A stretch of DNA of 64,000 nucleotides from Burkholderia sp. (GTDB lineage Bacteria; Pseudomonadota; Gammaproteobacteria; Burkholderiales; Burkholderiaceae): assembly GCA_040954445.1 (NCBI GenBank), contig CP144361.1, forward strand, positions 744,001-808,000. The letters are read 5' to 3'. This document shows positions 55,300 through 64,000 of this stretch, in pieces; within the stretch, counting starts at the first letter, position 1; each line of letters opens with the position of its first letter. The notes under the pieces were generated by a model that saw only the letters and a program-made list of their open reading frames with translations, did no database searches and had not been told where the DNA came from. Both the position numbers and the translations under genes were made by a program.

Positions 55300-55765
55300 T
55301 CGACACAGTCAGACATCGAGCGTTTAGTCCAGCGACAGAGCGTGGTGTAATTCGGCACCGGCAAGCTCGGAAAGGCCAGATCGCGCAGACTTTGGGTGAA
55401 ACCTTGCAAGGCGCGCAACGTCAGTCGATAGACGGTCTTCACGCCAAGTAATGCCTGAATCAGCGTATCGCCGTATAGACACGGGCGACCACGTGTGGGT
55501 ATGGCATCGGGTATTCTGGCAAGGACGGCTTCATCTATCCATATTGTTATGTTCCGTTCCCCCGGTTGATCAGGCCTTCATTATAGGCCGCACAATTCCT
55601 GACACGGTAGCGTGCCTTTGGCTCACCTTTCTTGTGTATGTCCTCTTGCGCATTTTCTTGGCAAAAATTAGGCAGTTACTCGGGAATCTGACTTGATAGG
55701 AGGCTGGCCCCGCGACCGTTGCGCGTAAACGTTAACGGATCTCGCTCGATTTATGCAACAACGCC

Positions 55766-55815
55766 CTGTTGCGCGTAAATGTCAACGGCCTTCGTCAGCT
55801 TTATGCAACAACGCA
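55766..55815 (-). mobile_element. Solo IS-A left end
   Basis: gttgcgcgtaaatgtcaacg to agctttatgcaacaacgc. A second L terminus lies directly behind the one at 55765. Confidence 0.8.
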
Positions 55816-55834
55816 GATCGACGGACCGCATGGC

Positions 55835-56173
55835 TTACCAGCCCCAGCCGGGGTAGAGGTAACTGACACCGCTGCCCCAGCCGCCGTAATACCCGCCGTA
55901 AACGCTGACGGGTGGAGATGCGTAGTAGGAGTAAGCACGCGCGCTCGCCTCGAACGACATGATCTTGTTCTGCTCGCACAGCACCTGCCGGTCGATCGCG
56001 TCGTAGCGTTGCTTTTCCGCAGCCGTGAGCGGCTGAGCCTTGGCGGTGACCGCACAGGGCTGGCCGTCGGGCAGACGGCTCAGCACCGTCGAAGACGGCA
56101 GCACTGCGCAGCCGGCCAGCGTCATCATGACGAGGGCCGCCGACAGCGAAAATGACAGGGGAAGGGACTGCAT
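55835..56173 (-). CDS. Small putative lipoprotein
   Basis: 112 residues. The N-terminus MQSLPLSFSLSAALVMMTLA followed by GC is a lipoprotein signal with lipobox LAGC (Cys22), so it is probably attached to the outer membrane. After a short polar part (LTAAEKQRYDAIDRQVLCEQ) the C-terminus is rich in Gly, Tyr and Trp (YGGYYGGWGSG, YLYPGWGW). I do not recognise a function. aaggaga lies before the start. The gene upstream on the same strand is only a tail (56222-56299). Confidence 0.78.
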   Translation of the reverse strand: MQSLPLSFSLSAALVMMTLAGCAVLPSSTVLSRLPDGQPCAVTAKAQPLTAAEKQRYDAIDRQVLCEQNKIMSFEASARAYSYYASPPVSVYGGYYGGWGSGVSYLYPGWGW

Positions 56174-56221
56174 GACGGCTTCTCCTTCGAGGCACTCGCA
56201 ATGGCGCGAGCTTCAGTGATG

Positions 56222-56299
56222 CTATTTACCGACCGGCGCGATGTTGGAGACGATTTCAGGCGTCACGAACAGTTGTTCGACGTCGACCGCGTCGAATTT
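56222..56299 (-). pseudogene. C-terminal remnant of an unknown gene
   Basis: The minus strand reads FDAVDVEQLFVTPEIVSNIA then PVGK and a TAG stop at 56222. It is preceded by an IS-A-like terminus (gcgttgttataaattcgac), so the 5' part was removed. The family is not recognised. Confidence 0.4.
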
Positions 56300-56330
56300 A
56301 TAACAACGCCCTGCATGACGAACTTCGCTC

Positions 56331-57462
56331 GTCGACGTTCTTGCATAAATCGAGCACGAAGATGCAACGGCATCGACGGACATAATTGCAAGCGATACAA
56401 ACAGATTGCGGACGGACGAGGTCCGCCATGCGGTTGATTAGGCCGACGCGAACGGCGACCTCGATGTCTCCTTCGAGTCGATGTGACGCGTCCAGAGACA
56501 GTTGCCGGTGAGGGTCTTGAACCGATACCTCGCATTCTCGGCAAGCGATCGCCTGTAGTAGCCACTGTCTTGCTTCCATTCATGACGACCGTCACAGGCA
56601 ACGGCATCAACCGCGCCATTACGCCACGCTGCCAACGGGCATATCCGCTGGCCAATGAGCGGCACCCCTCGCGTGGCGGAATCGAAGGAATAGCACTGCG
56701 TGCAGCAATGGCCGCATGGCATGGCTTGGTGTCGTAGGCACTGTCACCGCCGATGACATCGATTTGTTTGTCGCGTGGAATCTGGTCGAGCAACTTGGCC
56801 AGAGCATCACCGTCAGCCACATTCTAATGCGTCATTAGTGCGGCATGCACTTGACCCGTATTTGCGTTGAGCGCGAGATGGATTTTACGCCACGTGCGCC
56901 GCTTCGAGTAGCCGTGCTTGCGCACCCCCTTCCATTCACCTTCACCATAAACCTTCAGACCGGTGCTCTCGATCACCAGATGGATCGGTTCGTTGTTGCG
57001 AAGGATCGGCAGTTCGACATCAAGCATTTTGTCCGGCGACAGAGCGTGGTGTAATTCGGCACCGGCAAGCTCGGGAAGGCCAAATCGCGCAGACTTTGGG
57101 TGAAACCTTGCAGGGCGCGCAAGGTCAGTCGATAGACGGTCTTCACGCCAAGTAATGCCTGAATCAGCGTATCGCCGTATAGACACGGGCGACCACGTGT
57201 GGGTATGGCATCGGGTATTCTGGCAAGGACGGCTTCATCTATCCATATCGTCACGTTCCCCCGGTTGATCAGGCCTTCATTATAGGCCGCCCCATTCTTA
57301 ACACGGTAGCGTGCCTTCGGCTCACCTGTCTTGTGTATGTCCTTGCGCATTTTCTTGGAAGAAATTAGGCAGTTACCCTGGAATCTAACTTGATAGGGGG
57401 CTGGCCCCGCGACCGTTGCGCGTAAACGTGAACGGATCTCGCTCGATTTATGCGACAACGCC
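56331..57462 (-). mobile_element. IS-A copy, full length, frameshifted
   Basis: R end cgttcttgcataaatcgagc (damaged), L end ctcgatttatgcgacaacgcc. Two frames: 57458-56973 (N-terminal part, RVKNGAAYNEGL) and 57186-56824. Shifts near 57029 and 56934. Confidence 0.9.
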
Positions 57463-57463
57463 G

Positions 57464-57933
57464 GGGTGAAGACCGTCTATCGACTGACCTTGCGCGCCCT
57501 GCAAGGTTTCACCCAAAGTCTGCGCGATTTGGCCTTCCCGAGCTTGCCGGTGCCGAATTACACCACGCTCTCTGTCGCCGGGCAAAAACGCTTGATGTCG
57601 AACTGCCGATCCTTCGTGACAATGAACCGATCCATCTGGTTGTCGACAGCACCGGTCTGAAGGTCTATGGAGAAGGTGAATGGAAGGTGCGCCAGCACGG
57701 CTACTCGAAGCGGCGCACGTGGCGTAAAGTCCATCTCGCGCTCAACGCGAATACAAGTCAAGTGCATGCCGCGCTAATGACGAATCAGAATGTGGCTGAC
57801 GGTGACGCTCTGGCCAAATTGCTCGACCAGATTCCACGCGACAAACAAATCGATGTCATCGGCGACGACGGTGACTACGGCACCAAGCTATGCCATGCAG
57901 CCATTGCTGCACGCAGTGCTGTTCCTTCGATTC
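57464..57933 (+). mobile_element. IS-A internal fragment
   Basis: Transposase from [11 protein letters not shown] to RSAVPSI, then cut by the next left end. One CT insertion near 57570 (ctctctgtcgcc) breaks the frame. Confidence 0.88.
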
Positions 57934-58924
57934 GGCGTTGTTGCATAAATCGAGCGAGATCCGTTGACGTTTACGCGCAACGGTCGCAGGGCCAGCCTCC
58001 TATCAAGTCAGATTCCAGAGTAACTGCCTAATTTTTGCCAAGAAAATGCGCAAGGACATACACAAGAAAGGTGAGCCGAAGGCACGCTACCGTGTCAGGA
58101 ATTGGGCGGCCTATAATGAAGGCCTGATCAACCGGGGGAACGTGACGATATGGATAGATGAAGCCGTCCTTGCCAGAATACCCGATGCCATACCCACACG
58201 TGGTCGCCCGTGTCTATACGGCGATACGCTGATTCAGGCATTACTTGGCGTGAAGACCGTCTATCGACTGACGTTGCGCGCCCTGCAAGGTTTCACCCAA
58301 AGTCTGCGCTATCTGGCCTTCCCGAGCTTGCCGGTGCCGAATTACACCACGCTCTGTCGCCGGGCAAAAACGCTTGATGTCGAACTACCGATCCTTCGTG
58401 ACAATGAACCGATCCATCCAGTTGTCGACAGCACCGGTCTGAAGGTCTATGGAGAAAGTGAATGGAAGGTGCGCCAGCACGGCTACTCGAAGCGAGCGCA
58501 CGTAGCGTACAGTCTATCTCGCGCTCAACGCGAATACAAGTCAAGTGCATGCCGCGCTAATGACGAATCAGAATATGGCTGGCGGTGACGCTCTGGCCAA
58601 GTTGCTCGACCAGATTCCACGCGAAGAACAAATCGATCTCATCGGCGGTGACGGTGCCTACGACACCAAGCCATGCCATGCGGCCATTGCTGCACGCAGT
58701 GCTATTCCTTCGATTCCGCCACGCGAGGGGTGCCGTTCATTGGCCAGCGGATATGCTCGGTGCGGCGTGGCGTAATGGCGCGGTTGATGCAATTGCCTGT
58801 GACGGTCGTCGAGAATGGAGGCAAGAAAGTGGCTACCACCGGCGATCGCTTGCCGAGAGTGCGATGTATCGGTTCAAGACCCTCACCGGCAACTGTCTCT
58901 GGGCGCGTCACATCGACCCGCAGG
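57934..58924 (+). mobile_element. IS-A left 990 bp
   Basis: Left end ggcgttgttgcataaatcga, transposase start at 58046, shift near 58492 (cgaagcgagcgcacgtagcg) and an extra G near 58730. Cut in ARHIDPQG by the left end of the next copy. Confidence 0.9.
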
Positions 58925-60045
58925 GGCGTTGTTGCATAAATCGAGCGAGATCCGTTGACGTTTACGCGCAACGGTCGCGGGGCCAGCCTCCTATCAAGTC
59001 AGATTCCAGAGTAACTGCCTAATTTTTGCCAAGAAAATGCGCAAGGACATACACAAGAAAAGTGAGCCGAAGGCACGCTACCGTGTCAGGAATTGGGCGG
59101 CCTATAATGAAGGCCTGATCAGCCGGGGGAACGTAACAATATGGATAGATGAAGCCGTCCTTGCCAGAATGCCCGATGCCATACCCACACGTGGTCGCCC
59201 GTGTGTATACGGCGATACGCTGATTCAGGCATTACTTGGCGTGAAGACCGTCTATCGACTGACCTTGCGCGCCCTACAAGGTTTCACCCAAAGTCTGCGC
59301 GATTTGGCCTTCCCGAGCTTGCCGGTGCCGAATTACACCACGCTCTGTCGCCGGGCAAAAACGCTTGATGTCGAACTGCCGATCCTTCGTGACAATGAAC
59401 CGATCCATCTGGTTGTCGACAGCACCGGTCTGAAGGTCTATGGAGAAGGTGAATGGAAGGTGCGCCAGCACGGCTACTCGAAGCGGCGCACGTGGCGTAA
59501 AGTCCATCTCGCGCTCAACGCGAATACAGGTCAAGTGCATGCCGCGCTAATGACGAATCAGAATGTGGCTGACGGTGACGCTCTGGCCAAGTTGCTCGAC
59601 CAGATTCCACGCGAAGAACAAATCGATGTCATCGGCGGTGACGGTGCCTACGACACCAAGCCATGCCATGCGGCCATTGCTGCACGCAGTGCTATTCCTT
59701 CGATTCCGCCACGCGAGGGTGCCGCTCATTGGCCAGCGGATATGCCCGGTGCGGCGTGGCGTAATGGCGCGGTTGATGCAATTGCCCGTGACGGTCGTCG
59801 AGAATGGAAGCAACACAGTGGCTACCACCGTCGATCGCTTGCCGAGAATGCGATGTATCGGTTCAAGACCCTCACCGGCAACTGTCTCTGGGCGCGTCAC
59901 ATCGCCGCGCAGGCGACCGAGGTCGCCTGCGCGGCGGCGTCATCAACCGCATGGCGGACCTCGCTCGTCCGCAATCCGTTCGTATCGCCTGAAATTATCT
60001 CGTCGATGCCATTGCGTCCTCACTCTCGATTGATGCAACAACGCC
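58925..60045 (+). mobile_element. IS-A full copy whose frame runs into engB
   Basis: Ends ggcgttgttgcataaatcga and cgattgatgcaacaacgcc. The transposase starts at 59037 and is clean to residue about 296, including all catalytic residues. A small change (gtcgcctgcgcggcggcgtc in place of gtcgccgttcgcgtcggcgtc) then shifts the last 20 residues, and the new frame stays open through the right end into engB (stop at 60785). Confidence 0.92.
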
Positions 60046-60125
60046 GCGTGCAATCACCATCCGGATTGTCGCGGGGCTTCCCGCCTCCACGCGCAGTCGC
60101 ACCGCGCTCTCGCCTATCCGCACTC

Positions 60126-60785
60126 ATGGCCTTCCTGCTCCATCAAGCCCATTTTTACACGACCGTCCACCATCTGTGCGACCTGCCGCCTACCGTAGTT
60201 CCGGAAATCGCGTTCGCCGGTCGGTCTAATGCGGGCAAATCGACAGCGATCAACATCCTCTGCAACCAGAAGCGGCTCGCCTTCGCCTCGAAGAGGCCAG
60301 GACGCACTCAGTACATCAACTATTTCTCGGTTGGTCCGGTCGCCGAGCCGGTCGCCAACCTAGTCGACGTGCCCGGCTACGGCTACGCGGAGGTGCCCGG
60401 CGCGGGCAAGGCGTGCTGGGAAACGCTGCTGCCGGCGTACCTAAAAACCCGACCCCAATTACGCGGGATAATCTTGATGATGGATTCGCGCCGACCGCTG
60501 ACCGCGCTTGACTGCCGCATGATCGAGTGGTTCGCGCCGACCGGAAAACCAATCCACACCTTACTGACAAAGTGCGACAAATTGATCCACCAAGAAAATG
60601 TCAACACATTGCGCAATACGAAGAAGGCACTCGAGGCCTATCGAGATGCGGGTTATGAAGGCGCGCTGACCTGTCAGCTATTCTCAGCACTCAAGCGTAT
60701 CGGGATCGAAGAGGCCCACGTGCTAGTCGAGAGCTGGCTGCAGCCGGAGGGCGACGGCGAAGATGACGCAGCCGTTGCAGAGTAA
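60126..60785 (+). CDS. engB: Ribosome-biogenesis GTPase EngB/YsxC/YihA
   Basis: 219 residues from ATG 60126 ([20 protein letters not shown]), chosen by comparison with the family. G1 [10 protein letters not shown]2 around [13 protein letters not shown]3 DVPGYGYA, G4 TKCDK and G5 region FSALKR are all present. It acts in large ribosomal subunit assembly. The upstream frame is open back into the IS-A transposase, so a transposase-EngB read-through protein of 582 residues is formally possible, but internal initiation is more likely. hemB, often next to engB in Burkholderia, is not present. Confidence 0.93.
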   Translation: MAFLLHQAHFYTTVHHLCDLPPTVVPEIAFAGRSNAGKSTAINILCNQKRLAFASKRPGRTQYINYFSVGPVAEPVANLVDVPGYGYAEVPGAGKACWETLLPAYLKTRPQLRGIILMMDSRRPLTALDCRMIEWFAPTGKPIHTLLTKCDKLIHQENVNTLRNTKKALEAYRDAGYEGALTCQLFSALKRIGIEEAHVLVESWLQPEGDGEDDAAVAE

Positions 60786-60887
60786 GAAGCGCTTCGCGCC
60801 TGTGTAGCGAACCGGTTGTGCAGACAAGCTGATTGAGTGCGGCAAAAATCCAGATCAGTCTCTCATCGAGAGTTTAGACTTTGGTTC

Positions 60888-60988
60888 GGCGTTGTTGCAT
60901 AAATCGAGTGTGAGGATGCAATAGCATCGACGGGCATAATTTCAGGCGATGCTATTGCATCCTCACACTCGATTTATGCAACAACGCC
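60888..60988. mobile_element. 101-bp miniature IS-A, right end to right end
   Basis: Perfect 42-bp arms (ggcgttgttgcataaatcga ... agcatcg) and a 17-bp loop acgggcataatttcagg, about 100 bp after engB. It could also act as a bidirectional hairpin. Confidence 0.93.
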
Positions 60989-61080
60989 TCACGAGGAAGC
61001 GATCTCATATCTCTCTCTTTTCCATCTCCCTCACATGAAGGTCAATTTGAAAATTTTAAGATCAAGCATCTTTGGTCAAT
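60989..61080. repeat. PAL variant B, inverted
   Basis: tcacgaggaagcgatctcat to gatcaagcatctttggtcaa; mirror of the forms at 14241 and 30744. It lies directly beside the mini-element, 55 bp from the proB stop. Confidence 0.65.
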
Positions 61081-61134
61081 AGTCGCCGCGTAGCGGCCTA
61101 CCTTGAACCATACTTTTACTGGGGATCATCCGTC

Positions 61135-62256
61135 TCAGACGAGGACTAGATTATCGCGGTGGATCAATTCGGGCTCGAGCATGTAGCCAAGCACCATCTC
61201 GATCTCGCCGCTCGGCTTGCGCTGGATTAGCTTAGTTTCGGCGCTACTGTAGTTTGTCAGACCGCGCGCGATCTCGAGACCAGCATCGCTGACGCAGGCA
61301 ATCACCTCGCCGCGCGCGAATACGCCCTGCACAGCGACGATTCCGATCGGCAGCAGGCTCTTGCCGCCGGTTGTCAGCTTCTCGACCGCGCCGGCATCGA
61401 TCACCACACGGCCCCGTACTTGCAGGTGGTCGGCCATCCATTGCTTGCGAGCGGCCATGCGACCGGTGCGCGCGATCAGCCGGGTTCCGATCGCCTCCCC
61501 GGCGGCCAGCCGCACCAACACCGCTGTCTCGCGACCGCTTGCGATCACTGTGTTGGCACCGCTATGCGCGGCGCGCTTGGCGGCCAAGATCTTGGTCAGC
61601 ATGCCGCCACGACCTAGCCTCGAGCCGGTGCCGCCGGCCATCGCCTCAAGCTCAGGCGTGCCGGCATCGGCTTCCTGCACCAGGGTGGCGGCCGGATCCT
61701 TGCGTGGATCGGCGGTGAACAAACCCGACTGGTCGGTCAGGATCACCAGCGCATCCCCCTCGATCAGGTTCGCGACCAGCGCGCCAAGCGTGTCGTTGTC
61801 GCCAAACCTTATTTCGTCGGTAACCACCGTGTCGTTCTCGTTGATGATTGGCACCACGCCCAGGCGCAGCAGCGTGAGCAGGGTCGAGCGCGCGTTCAGG
61901 TAGCGTTCGCGATCAGCAAGGTCGGCGTGGGTCATCAGGATCTGCGCGGTGCGGATGCCATATTCCGCGAAGCAGCGCTCGTAGACCTGCGTGAGCCTCA
62001 TCTGACCCACCGCGGCAGCGGCCTGCAGCTCGTCGATCTCGCGCGGCGGCTTGTGCCAGCCGAGCTGCTGTATGCCCGCGGCGATCGCGCCTGAACTGAC
62101 CAGAACGACCTTCTTGCCGACCTCGCGCAGGGCCGCGATCTGTGCCGCCCAACGACCGATCGCCGCATGATCGAGTTCACGCCCGTCGTTGGTGACGAGG
62201 CTGGAACCCACTTTCACAATTAATCGCTTCGAATCGGCGATGATCGAACGTGTCAT
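61135..62256 (-). CDS. proB: Glutamate 5-kinase
   Basis: 373 residues. First step of proline synthesis: phosphorylates glutamate. N-terminal amino-acid kinase domain with [46 protein letters not shown] and [15 protein letters not shown]-terminal PUA domain ([43 protein letters not shown]). Length is normal. aggag lies 8 bp before the start. In Burkholderia proB follows obgE; here they are on the same strand but in reversed order and 8 kb apart. proA is not in the window. Confidence 0.95.
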   Translation of the reverse strand: MTRSIIADSKRLIVKVGSSLVTNDGRELDHAAIGRWAAQIAALREVGKKVVLVSSGAIAAGIQQLGWHKPPREIDELQAAAAVGQMRLTQVYERCFAEYGIRTAQILMTHADLADRERYLNARSTLLTLLRLGVVPIINENDTVVTDEIRFGDNDTLGALVANLIEGDALVILTDQSGLFTADPRKDPAATLVQEADAGTPELEAMAGGTGSRLGRGGMLTKILAAKRAAHSGANTVIASGRETAVLVRLAAGEAIGTRLIARTGRMAARKQWMADHLQVRGRVVIDAGAVEKLTTGGKSLLPIGIVAVQGVFARGEVIACVSDAGLEIARGLTNYSSAETKLIQRKPSGEIEMVLGYMLEPELIHRDNLVLV

Positions 62257-62274
62257 ACGCTAACTCCTGTCGGC

Positions 62275-62351
62275 GTTATTGATCCGCCATTCGTGATCTT
62301 GCAATTGGAAAATCGTCCCTCATGTCTCGTTTTCCCATGCCTATCGCATGG
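62275..62351. repeat. Half PAL
   Basis: ttattgatccgccattcgtg to ttttcccatgcctatcgcat, then an IS-A left end instead of the second arm. It lies about 20 bp upstream of proB. Confidence 0.7.
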
Positions 62352-62863
62352 GAGCGTTGTTGCATAAACCGAGCGAGATACGTTGACATTTACGCGCAAC
62401 GGTCGCGGGGTCAGCCCCCTATCAAGTCACGTTCCAGAGTATAAATACCTAATTTTTCCAAGAAAATGCACAAGGACATATACAAGACAAGTGAGCCGAA
62501 GGCGCGCTACCGTGTGAGGAATTGGGCGGCCTTATAATTAAGGCCTGATCAACTGGGGAACGTGACGATATGGATAGATGAAGCAGTCCTTGCCAGAATA
62601 CCCGACTGCATACCCACGCGTGGTCGCCCATGTCTATACGGCGATACGCTGATTCAGGCATTACGTGGCGTGAAGACCGTCTATCGACTGACGTTGCGCA
62701 CCCTGCAAGGTTTCACCCAAAGTCTGCGCGATCTGGCCTGCCCGAGCTTGCCGGTGCCGAATTACACCACGCTCTTCGCCGGGCAAAAACGCTTGATGTC
62801 GAATTGCCGAGCCTTCGCGACAAGCGAACCAATCGCTTTCATTGGTGGTGATGGTGCCTACGA
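62352..62863 (+). mobile_element. IS-A left half
   Basis: Left end gagcgttgttgcataaaccg. The first codon is ATG (MHKDIYKTSEPKARY) but small indels near 62533, 62552 and 62775 break the frame; cut near residue 205 (GGDGAYE) by a mini-element. Confidence 0.88.
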
Positions 62864-63030
62864 GGCGTTGTTGCATAAATCGAGTGTGAGGACGCAATAG
62901 CATCGACTGGCATAATTTCAGGCGATACGAACGGATTGCGGACGAGCGAGGTCCGCAATCCGTTCGTATCGCCTGAAATTATGCCAGTCGATGCTATTGC
63001 GTCCTCACACTCGATTTATGCAACAACGCC
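62864..63030. mobile_element. 167-bp miniature IS-A, 80-bp perfect arms
   Basis: Right end to right end: arms identical over 80 bp (ggcgttgttgcataaatcga ... ggattgcggac) with a 7-bp loop gagcgag. The longest perfect palindrome of the IS-A miniatures here. Confidence 0.93.
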
Positions 63031-63187
63031 CATGCGATGTATCGGTTTAGGACGCTCACTGGCAACCGTCCCTGGACGCGTCGGCGTAATCAACCGCATT
63101 GGTGGACCTCGCTCATCCGCAATCCGTTCATATCGCCTGAAATTATCGATGCCATGCGTCTTCACCTTCGATTTATACGCAAGAACG
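63031..63187 (+). mobile_element. IS-A right-end fragment
   Basis: gcgatgtatcggtttaggac (MYRF region) to an R end with mutations (ttcgatttatacgcaagaac), diverged. Confidence 0.75.
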
Positions 63188-63226
63188 TCTTTCGACGATC
63201 AGGTACCGCGGAGCGTGCCTCGGAAT

Positions 63227-63538
63227 TCAGGCGGCGACGAACAGTTGCTGCAGTTCGCCTGACTGGTACATCTCCATCATGATGTCCGAGCCTCCGACGA
63301 ATTCGCCCTTTACGTAGAGCTGGGGGATTGTCGGCCAGTTCGAAAAGCTCTTGATCCCTTGGCGGATTTCGTCGTCTTCGAGCACGTTGACAGTCTTGAT
63401 CTGCTCGACGCCGCAGGCCTTCAAGACCTGGATTGCGCGGCCCGAGAAGCCGCACATCGGGAACTGAACGGTGCCCTTCATGAAGAGCACGACTGGGTTT
63501 TCGTCGACGATTTGCTTGATGTGTTGTTGAATATCCAT
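63227..63538 (-). CDS. grxD: Monothiol glutaredoxin (Grx4 type)
   Basis: 103 residues from ATG 63538 (MDIQQHIKQIVDENPVVLFM). Active site CGFS at residues 29-32, Lys21 (MKGT) and the glutathione-binding TIPQLYVKGEFVGGSDI are present. It carries and delivers [2Fe-2S] clusters in the cytoplasm. The gene follows prmC on the same strand (134 bp apart), as in the Burkholderia prfA-prmC-grxD order. Longer upstream in-frame readings overlap prmC in another frame and are not real. Confidence 0.95.
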   Translation of the reverse strand: MDIQQHIKQIVDENPVVLFMKGTVQFPMCGFSGRAIQVLKACGVEQIKTVNVLEDDEIRQGIKSFSNWPTIPQLYVKGEFVGGSDIMMEMYQSGELQQLFVAA

Positions 63539-63672
63539 GATAAACCTTGTACTGATGCGGAGCATAAAGCTGAAATAGTACTGGATTTCGGCAGGGCCGG
63601 CGGAGAATCCTCGGTCGAAAGCAGCGGAGCGCGGTTGATTTGCCGCAGGGGGGTAACCCTGCGCCAGCACTT

Positions 63673-64000
63673 TTAGCCGGATAGGCGACCGCCGGTGCAG
63701 CGCTCGATCCCAGCCAGATCGGTGAGCGAGGCTACCGCCTCGAAGCCGGCGGTGGCTAGGATCGTACGCACCGCCTCGGCCTGGTGGTAGCCGTGCTCGA
63801 TCCAGAGCGCGCCGCGCGGCAGCAGGAAAGCCGGCGCGCCGGTGGTGATAGTTCGGATCGCGGCGAGGCCGTCGGCTTCGTCGGTCAGCGCACCGCGCGG
63901 CTCGAAGCGCAGGTCGCCTTGCCCAAGATGCGGATCCCGACAGGCAATATAGGGTGGGTTGCTGACGATCGCGTGAAAGCGCCATGCCGGATCGAGTGCG
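63673..64000 (-). CDS. prmC: Release-factor glutamine methyltransferase (N-terminus outside window)
   Basis: About 109 C-terminal residues: FHAIVSNPPYIACRDPHLGQ then GDLRFEPRGALTDEADGLAA and ALWIEHGYHQAEAVRTILAT. NPPYI is the catalytic motif that holds the target glutamine of release factors RF1/RF2, and the DPHL-GDL-FEPR-AL-----DGL pattern is specific for PrmC/HemK. Stop TAA at 63673. The missing N-terminal part with the S-adenosylmethionine motif lies beyond base 64000. Confidence 0.93.
   Translation of the reverse strand, partial: ALDPAWRFHAIVSNPPYIACRDPHLGQGDLRFEPRGALTDEADGLAAIRTITTGAPAFLLPRGALWIEHGYHQAEAVRTILATAGFEAVASLTDLAGIERCTGGRLSG

Larger units (their letters stand above)
53233..55765 (-). 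mobile_element. Old IS-A copy split by a composite unit
   Basis: 53233-53671 (damaged R end gcgtttttgtataaatcgag to the HLVVDST region) and 55309-55765 (CRWTKRSMS region to the L end tcgatttatgcaacaacgcc) form one copy. They meet at a 9-bp direct repeat tcgacacag (53663-53671 and 55300-55308). The copy is diverged and its frame is lost. Confidence 0.9.

Noticed and set aside
63227..63985. 252-aa reading that joins an N-terminal Arg-rich stretch to glutaredoxin
   Set aside because: The first part is an off-frame reading of prmC; the natural start of grxD is at 63538.

Overview
The gene set and its order point to a betaproteobacterium of the Burkholderia type: dnaE, HtrA/MucD, obgE, proB, rppH, PhaM, the mannose-type EIIA with HPr, prmC-grxD, and hopanoid genes. 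The genome looks like one in early, IS-driven decay, as in recently host-restricted symbionts. By my summed estimate about 30 kb of the 64 kb is one IS5-family, IS903-like insertion sequence, here called IS-A: three clean full copies, one with a small in-frame duplication, and dozens of truncated, frameshifted, nested or miniature derivatives. No tRNA, rRNA, CRISPR array or prophage was seen.

IS-A is about 1,123 bp, with termini GGCGTTGTTGCATAAATCGA and a 318-aa DDE transposase (D128, D202, E270 in a Y-2-R-3-E-6-K motif). Its left end (L, next to the transposase start) continues gcgagatccgttgacg. Its right end (R) continues tgtgaggacgcaat.

Layout, in order: dnaE (partial, minus); tandem IS-A copies; exbB-tonB with a receptor remnant (minus); IS debris; a frameshifted J-domain gene; an SbmA/YddA-type ABC transporter; an IS-A cluster with an IS630 fragment; a three-gene membrane-lipid operon (CDP-alcohol phosphatidyltransferase, 2OG-Fe(II) oxygenase, HpnL-like flippase); ptsH and a mannose-type EIIA, now separated by IS-A; rppH; hpnG with the tail of squalene-hopene cyclase; capsule export genes kpsE-kpsM-kpsT (minus); an IS nest; a YadA-like trimeric adhesin with a DUF2827 gene; carbonic anhydrase; a ubiH-type hydroxylase and dsbC; IS nest; HtrA protease; phaM; IS nest; obgE; a 1.6-kb composite unit; a small lipoprotein; IS nest; engB; proB; grxD and the 3' part of prmC.

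Many genes stop or change at IS junctions. exbD, ptsI, most of shc, the TonB receptor and a gene after kpsT are missing or cut, and obgE and can have IS-encoded C-termini. obgE, proB and rppH, normally clustered in Burkholderia, are scattered, which suggests recombination between IS-A copies.

The most unusual material is in the repeats. There are miniature IS-A derivatives bounded by two right ends, with arms up to 80 bp. A 1,628-bp unit bounded by two near-identical 162-bp miniatures has a perfect 9-bp target duplication, and a second right-end/right-end unit also has a 9-bp duplication. There is a 92-bp perfect fold-back of transposase DNA. A separate family of roughly 115-120-bp palindromes, here called PAL, recurs through the window and shares one junction with IS-A left ends.
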